NCBI GenBank assembly: GCA_023229245.1
Contig: JALNZU010000053.1
Location: forward strand, 1-16,530
Length of the DNA stretch: 16,530 nt
From: Bacteroidales bacterium
GTDB lineage: Bacteria; Bacteroidota; Bacteroidia; Bacteroidales; F082
Reading direction: 5' to 3'
Part shown: positions 7,348 to 13,531 of the stretch, one piece after another
Layout of the letters: every line of letters begins with the position of its first letter
Position numbering within the stretch: the stretch's first letter is position 1
Program-made: the position numbers and the translations under genes
The notes under the pieces: generated by a model
Databases searched by the model: none
The model's input: only the letters and a program-made list of their open reading frames with translations
Told to the model about the DNA's origin: nothing

Positions 7348-9777
7348 TCAGAAGCCAAGATTGAGTTGTAGCATCCAATGGAAGCCAGCTTGTGGAAAAT
7401 AGCCATCCAATAAACCCGGCTCCCCATTATAGATATAACGATACACCCATCCATTGCTTTCATAAGCTGTGTCGAATAAATTATTCAGACTTAATTGAAG
7501 TGCAGTGGTTTTGAACAGCTTATTTGACAGCTCGGCTCCGAAAATCAGTTTGCCTATATGATAAGGATCAAGGCTACGCTCTTTCGAAGAAGTATTATCT
7601 AAATATTGCCGGCCTACTAAATTAGATTGATAGCCTATCTGTATCGAAGGCGATAATTGGTAATATAGCTGGAGCCCGCCTACTATGGCCGGAGAAAATG
7701 AGATATCCGTTTTGCCTGATTCAAAACTATATTGATAAGGCTCATGCTCGGGATCGTCCCAATAATTCCAGTTATCCACATACTCAACGAAGTTTTTGAT
7801 TTTGTTCTCGCTCAGGCTAAGCTGCAACGCACCTTTTAATCGGGATGTTAACTTATAAAACAAGCTGGCTTCTATTCCGGTCCTATAGCTGTCAGGTACA
7901 TTGGTCAGTATAGCAGCGCCGGTATTATTGATCTTACCTGTTAGCACTAACTGATCTTTGTAGCCCATATAATAGATATTTGTTTCTAACCGAAGCCTAT
8001 GATGTGCGAGTTTGTATCCTGCTTCAATATTTAATAATTTCTCATGGGTTATCTCTTGTCCTGGGTCTGCATCTCTATAAACGCTTCTATTCGGTTCACG
8101 TTGTGAGTAAGCCAGAGTCATATATACGCCCTGTCTGTCGGTGATACGGCGATAGATACCGGCTTTGGGATTAAAAAACAGAAAATGATGATCCTGGTCT
8201 AAAAGGCTTAGATCGTCATGAGTTCCAGCCATAGTATAGTGTATCTTCCTGAGTTGCAGGTCAACATAGCTTGTCCAGTTATTGCTTAGACGGGTATGTA
8301 GCTTAATAAAGCTATTGAAATCGGTTTTTATACCGGTATTGACATACCATGGCTGATCGGGTTTGATATCGGAGGCAAATCGAGCCCAGCTGATATAGCC
8401 GTAGTGGTCGCCTTCGTATCTGTTCCATCCTGTTCCGGCGGTGAGTTCTACATTCTTTTTTTCTAGCATCCATGCAGCATGAAACCCGTAAAACTGGTTG
8501 TCAAGCCATTTTTGCTGTATCAGGTCAGTTCGTTTGATTTCCACATCGCTTATAATCAGGTTTGGCAAGCCGTAGTCGCTGAATTTGCGATTGTTTTTCC
8601 AACTGTCGTAATAGCCTTGCCCATTTGTTAAGAAAGCTGCTGCAGTGAGCAAGCTGTTTGGGCTGAACTGGTGCGCCAGATGTAGTTGATAATAATCTTG
8701 CTGATAATTATCGGTTTGATTGTCGTAATATCCTATGATATACCCTTGGTCGTCAGTCATTTCCCCAGCCGGGTTATAGGTTCGATTGGTGTTGAGACTA
8801 TCTTTAGGTATTCCGTTCCATGCCTGATAGGTTGTCTCAAATCCTTTAGTAGTAAGTAGTTTGATATATGTCCTGGCATCCGACCAACTGGCTGCTATAT
8901 AATACGAGGTCAAATCGGCCCATGCACGGTCAATATAACCGTCGGAGCTGATCTTACTCAGTTTGCCATCAAGCGAGAAGCCTTGTTTCCCAATTCCTGT
9001 TCCAAAATTGATGGTATTCTTCATGGTATTAAAGCTTCCTAAGCTACCGCTATACTTTCCATACGCTTCTGGTGTACGCTGGGTGGTCTCAATATTAATG
9101 CTGGCTCCAAAAGCGGCAGCGCCGTTTGAGGAGGTGCCTACACCACGCTGTATCTGAATATTATCTATGGAAGAAGCGAGATCAGGTAGATTGACAAAGA
9201 AAACGGAATGCGATTCGGGATCGTTTACCGGAATACCATTTAGAGTAACGTTGATACGACTTACATCGCTTCCCCTGATCCGGATACCCGTGTAGCCGAT
9301 ACCGGTACCGGCATCCGAGCTGACCACCACAGATGGCGTAGCTTGTAGTAGATACGGCAGGTCAACGCCTGTATTATCCCGGCTTAGCTCTCTTTTGCCT
9401 ATAGTAGTAAAGGTTGCCGGACTACTCGATTTGAGCCGTGTGGAACGTACCACCACCTCGTCCTGCATAAACGCATATGTCTGTAACTCAATGTGTAGCT
9501 CTATATCCTCTAATGCCTCTAATTGTAACTCATAAGTCTCAAATCCAAGATAAGAAACCCGTATCGTATAGCTTTTTGGCTTCAGACTGCTGAAATGAAA
9601 CCTGCCATCAGATTGAGTAAGCTGTGTTTGTAATGGGTCATGCAGCTCGACCAAAGCACCCGGAAGAGGATAGTGGTCAGTAGCGTCATACACTATTCCG
9701 CGAATCGAAGATTGCGAAAATAAACTGGCAGGAAAAATAACTGCCATCAGGTAAAGTACGAATTTTTTTTTCATCAT
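7348..9777 (-). CDS. TonB-dependent receptor, predicted thiamin transporter
   Basis: This 809-residue outer-membrane receptor opens with a signal peptide (KKFVLYLMAVIFPASLFSQ). A carboxypeptidase-regulatory-like domain follows at about 23-100 (SSIRGIVYDATDHYPLPGA onward), then a TonB-box-like segment (DEVVVRSTR, near 105-113). The plug domain is at about 115-232 and includes GIRIRGSDVSRINVTLNGIP and the Asn-Gly/Asp loop before the barrel. The barrel runs to a terminal Phe (LNLGF), the usual Omp end signal. A TPP riboswitch in the leader shows that it is repressed by thiamin pyrophosphate, so the cargo is very probably thiamin or a thiamin precursor. Rodionov and co-workers predicted such riboswitch-controlled receptors (OMPthi) in Bacteroidetes. 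No inner-membrane partner such as PnuT is adjacent. ATG codons at 9777 and 9774 are equally good starts, followed by nine A residues. Confidence 0.9.
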   Translation of the reverse strand: MMKKKFVLYLMAVIFPASLFSQSSIRGIVYDATDHYPLPGALVELHDPLQTQLTQSDGRFHFSSLKPKSYTIRVSYLGFETYELQLEALEDIELHIELQTYAFMQDEVVVRSTRLKSSSPATFTTIGKRELSRDNTGVDLPYLLQATPSVVVSSDAGTGIGYTGIRIRGSDVSRINVTLNGIPVNDPESHSVFFVNLPDLASSIDNIQIQRGVGTSSNGAAAFGASINIETTQRTPEAYGKYSGSLGSFNTMKNTINFGTGIGKQGFSLDGKLSKISSDGYIDRAWADLTSYYIAASWSDARTYIKLLTTKGFETTYQAWNGIPKDSLNTNRTYNPAGEMTDDQGYIIGYYDNQTDNYQQDYYQLHLAHQFSPNSLLTAAAFLTNGQGYYDSWKNNRKFSDYGLPNLIISDVEIKRTDLIQQKWLDNQFYGFHAAWMLEKKNVELTAGTGWNRYEGDHYGYISWARFASDIKPDQPWYVNTGIKTDFNSFIKLHTRLSNNWTSYVDLQLRKIHYTMAGTHDDLSLLDQDHHFLFFNPKAGIYRRITDRQGVYMTLAYSQREPNRSVYRDADPGQEITHEKLLNIEAGYKLAHHRLRLETNIYYMGYKDQLVLTGKINNTGAAILTNVPDSYRTGIEASLFYKLTSRLKGALQLSLSENKIKNFVEYVDNWNYWDDPEHEPYQYSFESGKTDISFSPAIVGGLQLYYQLSPSIQIGYQSNLVGRQYLDNTSSKERSLDPYHIGKLIFGAELSNKLFKTTALQLSLNNLFDTAYESNGWVYRYIYNGEPGLLDGYFPQAGFHWMLQLNLGF

Positions 9778-9780
9778 GCA

Positions 9781-9809
9781 TTGATTTAAAAGGTTTACTA
9801 GTAAATCAA
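9781..9809 (-). promoter_or_regulatory. Inverted repeat in front of the receptor start; possible expression platform
   Basis: TTGATTTA (9781-9788) pairs with TAAATCAA (9802-9809) across a 13-nt loop. The hairpin ends 3 nt before the ATG at 9777, so in the mRNA it would cover the translation initiation region. Overlapping it is a perfect 12-bp palindrome, TTTACTAGTAAA, at 9794-9805. It lies 24 nt downstream of the riboswitch aptamer, and no T-run follows. A translational switch is therefore a reasonable inference, but no anti-sequestering partner in the aptamer was found by eye. Confidence 0.4.
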
Positions 9810-9830
9810 TAGAGGAAATTGAGAAGTGCT

Positions 9831-9930
9831 TTTTCCCTTCGTCGGCATTATCCGCATCAGGTTCAAAGGGTTTGATCTCAGCCTGTCTATCATCTGTTGC
9901 GTCAACAGCAAAGGCACCCCTATTGGAAAT
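9831..9930 (-). ncRNA. TPP riboswitch (THI element)
   Basis: Read on the minus strand, the sequence shows all conserved blocks of the thiamin pyrophosphate aptamer in order. These are AGGGGTGCC, a variable P3 arm with its own hairpin CTGTTG-ACG-CAACAG, the block GGCTGAGATCAAACCC, TTTGAACCTGATGCGGATAA, and TGCCGACGAAGGGA. The P2 pair GCC/GGC, the P5 pair CGG/CCG around the AUAAUG loop, and the P4 pair CCCUU/AAGGG all form. TTTCC at the 5' edge can pair with GGAAA at the 3' edge as P1. It sits 54 nt before the receptor's start codon on the same strand. In this class ligand binding lowers expression of thiamin synthesis or uptake genes. Confidence 0.95.
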
Positions 9931-9937
9931 ATTTGCA

Positions 9938-9945
9938 CAAAGATA
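9938..9945 (-). promoter_or_regulatory. -7 box TATCTTTG for the TPP riboswitch transcript
   Basis: On the minus strand the sequence is TATCTTTG, an exact TAnnTTTG match. The predicted start of transcription, about 7 nt downstream near 9931, falls just at the 5' edge of the TPP aptamer, which strongly supports its use. No clear TTG -33 element is seen at 19-21 nt. Confidence 0.55.
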
Positions 9946-10164
9946 CTACAACTTTTTAACACACATCAGTCGCAGTGCGTCACATTTAGTGTTAGACATA
10001 GTAACTGATTGAAAATCTACATTAGAGCTCTGATTAAAGAAAAAAAACAGGAAAGCTGCCTCTACACCTTCTTCAGCCAACAAGTCGTGAGTTAGCGCAC
10101 AATAGCTTGTCAGATATTTTTTTAAAATTGGCAAGTTGATCTCACTTGCCAGATCTTTTTTCAT
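9946..10164 (-). CDS. Possible small protein of unknown function
   Basis: This frame encodes about 72 residues from the Met at 10164 (MKKDLASEINLPILKKYLT onward); an upstream Met at 10182 is also in frame. I do not recognise a domain. It contains a run of four Phe encoded in an A-rich tract and several Cys residues, with an alternating hydrophobic-basic start. A minus-strand TATATTTG box lies at 10264-10271, about 75 nt before the first Met, with palindromes on both sides. Its stop codon abuts the riboswitch promoter box, so it could be an upstream gene of the receptor transcript. It could also be a decayed gene fragment or chance. Confidence 0.25.
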   Translation of the reverse strand: MKKDLASEINLPILKKYLTSYCALTHDLLAEEGVEAAFLFFFFNQSSNVDFQSVTMSNTKCDALRLMCVKKL

Positions 10165-10263
10165 ATTAGATACGTTTTGCATGTTGGGGTCAGCAATTTT
10201 CTTTTCAGCGTCAAGATATATTCTATTTGTTTTCTATCGATAGCGAACCTGTTGTTTTACAGA

Positions 10264-10271
10264 CAAATATA
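10264..10271 (-). promoter_or_regulatory. Candidate -7 box TATATTTG, minus strand
   Basis: Read on the minus strand this is TATATTTG, an exact TAnnTTTG match. It would start a transcript near 10257, upstream of the possible small ORF at 10164. No TTG -33 element is at the standard distance, but the palindrome ATTTAGAA-CAA-TTCTAAAT lies just upstream, where an operator or activator site could sit. Confidence 0.3.
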
Positions 10272-10295
10272 AAGACGACCTGGCTGCCTCTTGAA

Positions 10296-10314
10296 ATTTA
10301 GAACAATTCTAAAT
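10296..10314. promoter_or_regulatory. Perfect 8-bp inverted repeat with 3-nt spacer; operator candidate
   Basis: ATTTAGAA (10296-10303) and TTCTAAAT (10307-10314) are exact reverse complements separated by CAA. The 19-bp dyad has the size of a site for a dimeric regulator. It lies 24 bp upstream of a minus-strand TATATTTG box. I cannot assign it to a regulator family. Confidence 0.4.
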
Positions 10315-10626
10315 ATACTGTATTGTATTGTGTGTCAGTGTAAAAGGTGTTCTCATTCGACTTGCCGGAAAATAATAAATTTCAAGGCTTGTTTTTTTAA
10401 TCAGGCTACCATATCTTTATCGCACTAAATGAGACAAACAAATGGCTATACCACACTACATACGGTCTCTTGCGAAAATGCGTGGACTAAGCCAGCTAAT
10501 AAAGCTGCTTGAGTGTTTGTTATGTTGGTACCATCAAATTTCGTACTTCCTTCTTTTTCGAACTCAGTTTTTGCCTTGTTGCACAATGAAATATATGTTT
10601 GTTCTCGGTAAAACGACTTTGAGTAC

Positions 10627-10665
10627 TATAGCTGCTTTATCATTGAAGTGGGCAAAGCAGCTGTA
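10627..10665. repeat. Hairpin with 12-bp stem, upstream of T9SS gene
   Basis: AGCTGCTTT (10630-10638) is the exact reverse complement of AAAGCAGCT (10654-10662). The stem extends outward by one G-U wobble and two further pairs (10627-10629 with 10663-10665), around a 15-nt loop. No T-run follows on either strand. It ends about 40 bp before the promoter box of the T9SS gene. A related word, AAAGCTGCTT, occurs at 10501-10510. Confidence 0.55.
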
Positions 10666-10705
10666 AGATAAACACTTACTGTATATAAAAATAAAATAAC
10701 ATTTG

Positions 10706-10713
10706 TAATTTTG
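10706..10713 (+). promoter_or_regulatory. Candidate -7 box TAATTTTG of second T9SS gene
   Basis: TAATTTTG matches TAnnTTTG. A transcript would start near 10720, giving a 24-36 nt leader before the ATG codons at 10744 and 10756. The longest frame begins with a TTG inside this box, which argues against that start. No TTG -33 element is at the standard spacing. Confidence 0.4.
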
Positions 10714-10743
10714 GTTACACTAAAAATTAATACGTTGTCAATT

Positions 10744-12300
10744 ATGTTCCTAAAAATGAAATATCTGATTTTATTGGTACTAGTAGTTTTGTTTTTACCA
10801 CGTCTAAAAAGCCAACATAGCTTTATTTTAGAGCATGCATTTGAGTATGCTTCGCAGCTAAGTGGTCTAATCGAAACAACTGACGGACATTTTATTCTTG
10901 GAGTTGTATGCCACGATTTCAATACTTCAAGTGCTAAAACGGGAAAATTAATAAAAGTTTCTCCAAAGGGAAGTATACTTACTCAAACTGACATAGGTAA
11001 CGAAATTGAGATTACAACAAATATTAACCTGCATTCACATCCTGAGAATAAAAACGAATTCATTGTTACCGGCGTTTGCTTTAATCCTGTCAATACTCAG
11101 GAGTTGTATATACATGTTCTTCACTTTACTGATGATATTGAATTGATTGACCAATATTATGTGCATGTACCGGTATATTTTGATATATTTTATTCAATAA
11201 TAGACGAGAAGAACAACATCATTGCTGCGGGTTGTTATTATGACAGCAACACTAATTGGTTAAATATAGCCATCGGTCGTATTGATAAAAATGGTCATCT
11301 TAAGGATTTTAATATGCTGGAATATGAGAATAGTCAGTACTTAAGCGATTTAATTGAAGACACGCATTATCCCGGCACCTACGGTTTAAGCATAAGCGGC
11401 TCGGTGCCAGAGGGAAACTTCTCGAGCATGGAGTTGTTTCTAACAATTGACAGTTTACTTACACATACCCAAACCTCACAAATACCCAGAATAACCGGGC
11501 TTGGGAATACAAATGGTCTGATTAATACTAACGGATATATGTTTGCCGGCAAAGGGTATAAGGCGGGCATATACATATTAAATCCTTTCAAAAGCTATTT
11601 ATCGGATTATTTATCGCAAACACAAGCCGGGCATGATGTTTATAAATCAGTGGTCATTAAAACAGATTTGGATTTTAATGTTACACATGAAATAGTTTTT
11701 GGTGATGGGCTCAAGAGAGACGTTCCTGCACCTAAAAAAGCAGTTAGTGTATTTGGCGATAGTATTATATATACAGCCGGCATTAAGAATATAATTCCTA
11801 CCCAATGGCCATTTCAAAATGAAGCTTCTTGGATTAGAGTTAATAAATTAGATAACGAGTTAAATATTATTTGGGAGAAATATTTTGGCGGTGATGCATA
11901 TTATCAAGTGAATAGTGTAACGGCTACTTCTGATGGAGGGGTAATCTTATCTGGGTTCAAGACTTATCCAGATCAGGCGCCTTTGATGAATTTATTGGCG
12001 ATAAAACTAAAACCGGATGGTACCGTTTTTTTGGACGAATATCATGCTGATGAATCTACAACCGGGATTTCTGTTTTTCCTAATCCTGCCAATACCGAAA
12101 CCCAAATACAATTTACCGAAAATGCAGTCCTTGAAAAAGCAATGATTGAGCTGTACAGTCCCAGCGGCAGGCTTCTATACAGCGTAAAGCCCACAAACTA
12201 TTTTCATAAAATAGATCTGGCGCACTTGCCAAGAGGTTTGTACTTAGTAAGCCTCTGGGACGGCGAGCGCTGGCAGGTGCAGAAATTGATGAAACACTAA
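10744..12300 (+). CDS. T9SS-sorted secreted protein, paralogue of the 88-1614 protein
   Basis: This is a predicted secreted or surface protein of about 518 residues with no recognised enzymatic motif. ATG at 10744 or 10756 gives a signal peptide (MKYLILLVLVVLFLPRLKSQ). The body has repeats of the type T-D-G-H-F-I-L-G and YFGGDAYYQVNSVTATSDGG, the latter aligning with FGGDANYILRGIEATPDNG in the other T9SS protein. Both mature proteins begin QHSF. The last 77 residues are a type A T9SS sorting domain: VFPNPANTETQIQF, a central SPSGRLLYS turn, LPRGLYLVSL and a normal basic end (VQKLMKH). The gene stands alone on the plus strand. A 540-nt spacer with hairpins follows it. A structural or adhesive role on the cell surface is only an inference. 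Confidence 0.85.
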   Translation: MFLKMKYLILLVLVVLFLPRLKSQHSFILEHAFEYASQLSGLIETTDGHFILGVVCHDFNTSSAKTGKLIKVSPKGSILTQTDIGNEIEITTNINLHSHPENKNEFIVTGVCFNPVNTQELYIHVLHFTDDIELIDQYYVHVPVYFDIFYSIIDEKNNIIAAGCYYDSNTNWLNIAIGRIDKNGHLKDFNMLEYENSQYLSDLIEDTHYPGTYGLSISGSVPEGNFSSMELFLTIDSLLTHTQTSQIPRITGLGNTNGLINTNGYMFAGKGYKAGIYILNPFKSYLSDYLSQTQAGHDVYKSVVIKTDLDFNVTHEIVFGDGLKRDVPAPKKAVSVFGDSIIYTAGIKNIIPTQWPFQNEASWIRVNKLDNELNIIWEKYFGGDAYYQVNSVTATSDGGVILSGFKTYPDQAPLMNLLAIKLKPDGTVFLDEYHADESTTGISVFPNPANTETQIQFTENAVLEKAMIELYSPSGRLLYSVKPTNYFHKIDLAHLPRGLYLVSLWDGERWQVQKLMKH

Positions 12301-12841
12301 GGAAAGGAAGTACTTTATCCAGTAATAAACTCTAACAAACTGATAGTAGAATAAATGATTCTTCAGGCATCAAGCAGTCGTAAAGAATCGTGTGTGAGAT
12401 TTCTCGCTGACGCTCGAAATGTAGAATTTTTTTACAAACAGGGAGTTCTACACATAGGCGGCGCAGCCGCCTATGTGTAGAACTCCTTACCCAACTACCT
12501 GTTGTCATTCCGAACGCAGTGAGGAATCTAAAAAAAGCATTTCTCTAATTTTAAGGAAACTAATAACATATCCCGCATGCAACCTTTTTAATATCAATAT
12601 CATCTTTCATTTAAATCTATTTTAAGAACAAAAACAGGTACTATGAAAAAATTCAATAAACAGTATTGTATATAGTGAGTTCTAGTATTTGAACCAATCC
12701 ATCTACAAGAAATTCAGCCCATCATTTATTAAAATGCTGTCTTTGAGTAAAAGAAGAAAAAATTATTGAAAAGCGTTGAAATAAAAGACTTTAACTAGAT
12801 GCAAACAACTAAATGAAGTAATAACTTTAAAAGAAAATGCC
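12301..12841. other. Intergenic spacer with foldback element and gene debris
   Basis: This 541-nt spacer holds a 7-bp hairpin (GATTCTT 12357-12363 with AAGAATC 12383-12389), then the composite foldback element at 12397-12529, then about 310 nt of AT-rich sequence without a supported gene. Within the latter, a 10-codon frame at 12643 opens like a gene start (MKKFNKQYCI) and stops at once; it may be debris of a lost gene. TGTCTTTG at 12738-12745 is a near match to a -7 box for the lipoprotein gene, about 100 nt upstream of its start. Confidence 0.5.
12397..12529. repeat. Composite foldback (REP/MITE-like) element with 21-bp perfect hairpin
   Basis: The core is a perfect inverted repeat: 21 bp at 12442-12462, a 3-nt loop GCA, and the exact complement at 12466-12486. 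It is much more GC-rich at its tip (GGCGGC/GCCGCC) than the surroundings. Outside it ACAAACAGG (12434-12442) nearly pairs with CCTGTTGT (12498-12505). The outer arms, AGATTTCTCGCTGACGCTCG onward (12397-12421) and the complement ending GAGGAATCT (12506-12529), pair imperfectly over about 24 bp. The right arm, GTCATTCCGAACGCAGTG onward, resembles interspersed intergenic motifs that I recall from many bacterial genomes. No terminal target-site duplication or transposase was seen. It could also act as a transcription barrier after the T9SS gene. Confidence 0.8.
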
Positions 12842-13318
12842 ATGAAAACAAAAAAATTATTATTACTAATTCCTTTTCTTCTGATAATGAGTTTGATGGG
12901 ATGCATAAAAGAACCTAAAGTATCGGAGTGCTATGAGCCTGCCATTGAAGTTTCCTTTCAGGGTTTTGGGACTAGTGCTAGTGGAAATGATTGTACCCTT
13001 CAGAACATCGATTACACCCAAACAGAAGTAGTGCTTGTAATAGACAATATCGCTGACTTTCGAAAGTATGTATCCTGTATCAACGGGTTAGAGGTTGACT
13101 TCAGCAAGCACTTTGTACTGGCCGGGCGCATTAAACGACCAGCTTGTGCATATATGGAGACTCAAACCTTGTCTTTAAAATGCGACCAGCTACACTATTC
13201 CATTGAGATAGGCAACATGGATTGTCAAAAACCTACAGATGTGTTCTACTTTGCCATAGTGTCAAAGGAATACCTAAAGTACCCAGTTAAGTTGTCAGTT
13301 ACAATAAATGAAAGATAG
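12842..13318 (+). CDS. Small lipoprotein of unknown function (PrcB-like C-terminus possible)
   Basis: This is a predicted lipoprotein of 158 residues. The N-terminus MKTKKLLLLIPFLLIMSLMG is followed by Cys21, a fitting lipobox (L-M-G-C), and by I-K-E-P after the cysteine. The mature part contains six further Cys residues, which may form disulfides in the periplasm. The C-terminal half has the pattern FVLAGRIKRPACAYMETQ, then YSIEIGNMDCQ, then VFYFAIVSKEYLKYPVKLSV. This is reminiscent of PrcB-type domains (a strand, a G-G-Y-type turn and a final P-Y/K-Y strand), but the match is loose. The start is supported by the signal sequence; no Shine-Dalgarno is visible. The next gene starts 6 nt after its stop, so it heads a compact cluster leading to the S8 protease. 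Confidence 0.75.
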   Translation: MKTKKLLLLIPFLLIMSLMGCIKEPKVSECYEPAIEVSFQGFGTSASGNDCTLQNIDYTQTEVVLVIDNIADFRKYVSCINGLEVDFSKHFVLAGRIKRPACAYMETQTLSLKCDQLHYSIEIGNMDCQKPTDVFYFAIVSKEYLKYPVKLSVTINER

Positions 13319-13324
13319 CCAGCT

Positions 13325-13531
13325 ATGAAAAAATTTTATATTTTCGCATTATTTGCAATAATAACCCTGTCGATTCATGCGCAAGACAGTGAATACTACT
13401 ATTGGCATAACAGTGAAAAGCAAATCTTAAAAATTAAGGATGAAAAAGTCTATTTACTGATTAATGTCGAAATTAACAATGATTCTTTGGCAAGTAAATA
13501 CCGTATTGATAAGCAAAGATCTGTATTATGA
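13325..13531 (+). pseudogene. Truncated N-terminus of an S8-peptidase-type secreted protein
   Basis: This frame gives 68 residues: a good signal peptide (MKKFYIFALFAIITLSIHAQ) and then DSEYYYWHNSEKQILKIKDE and VYLLI. From memory, a start of the kind Y-Y-Y-x-H-N-G-E-K with a following K-V-Y-L-L strand is common at the mature N-terminus of large Bacteroidota S8 peptidases and related T9SS proteins, which run to several hundred residues. Here the frame ends after about 45 mature residues, and its TGA overlaps the ATG of the next gene (ATGA at 13528-13531). It therefore looks like a 5' gene remnant, or a short secreted protein translationally coupled to the PD40 lipoprotein. No continuation was found in another frame. 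The family assignment rests on memory of the motif. Confidence 0.5.

Larger units (their letters stand above)
10165..10743. other. Regulatory-looking intergenic region with palindromes
   Basis: No gene is supported in this 579-nt AT-rich region between the minus-strand receptor side and the plus-strand T9SS gene. It holds the 10-bp palindrome CTATCGATAG (10234-10243), the minus-strand box TATATTTG (10264-10271), the 8-bp inverted repeat at 10296-10314, a long hairpin at 10627-10665 and the plus-strand box at 10706-10713. A 74-codon plus-strand frame at 10442-10666 has an unprotein-like composition and was not called. Confidence 0.5.

Noticed and set aside
9762..9770. A9 run (T9 on plus) at the start of the TonB receptor as a phase-variation tract
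   Set aside because: It encodes the lysines after the start codon, a common feature of AT-rich signal peptides, and the frame is intact.
10442..10666. 74-codon plus-strand frame
   Set aside because: It has low-complexity, Leu/Cys-rich composition, no recognisable domain and no promoter, and it overlaps the hairpin at 10627-10665.
10711..10743. TTG start giving an 11-codon N-terminal extension of the second T9SS protein
   Set aside because: The TTG lies inside the -7 promoter box and the extension would sit in front of a clean signal peptide; ATG at 10744 or 10756 is better.
12357..12389. 7-bp inverted repeat GATTCTT/AAGAATC as intrinsic terminator of the T9SS gene
   Set aside because: It has a 19-nt loop and no T-run follows; it may belong to the neighbouring foldback region.
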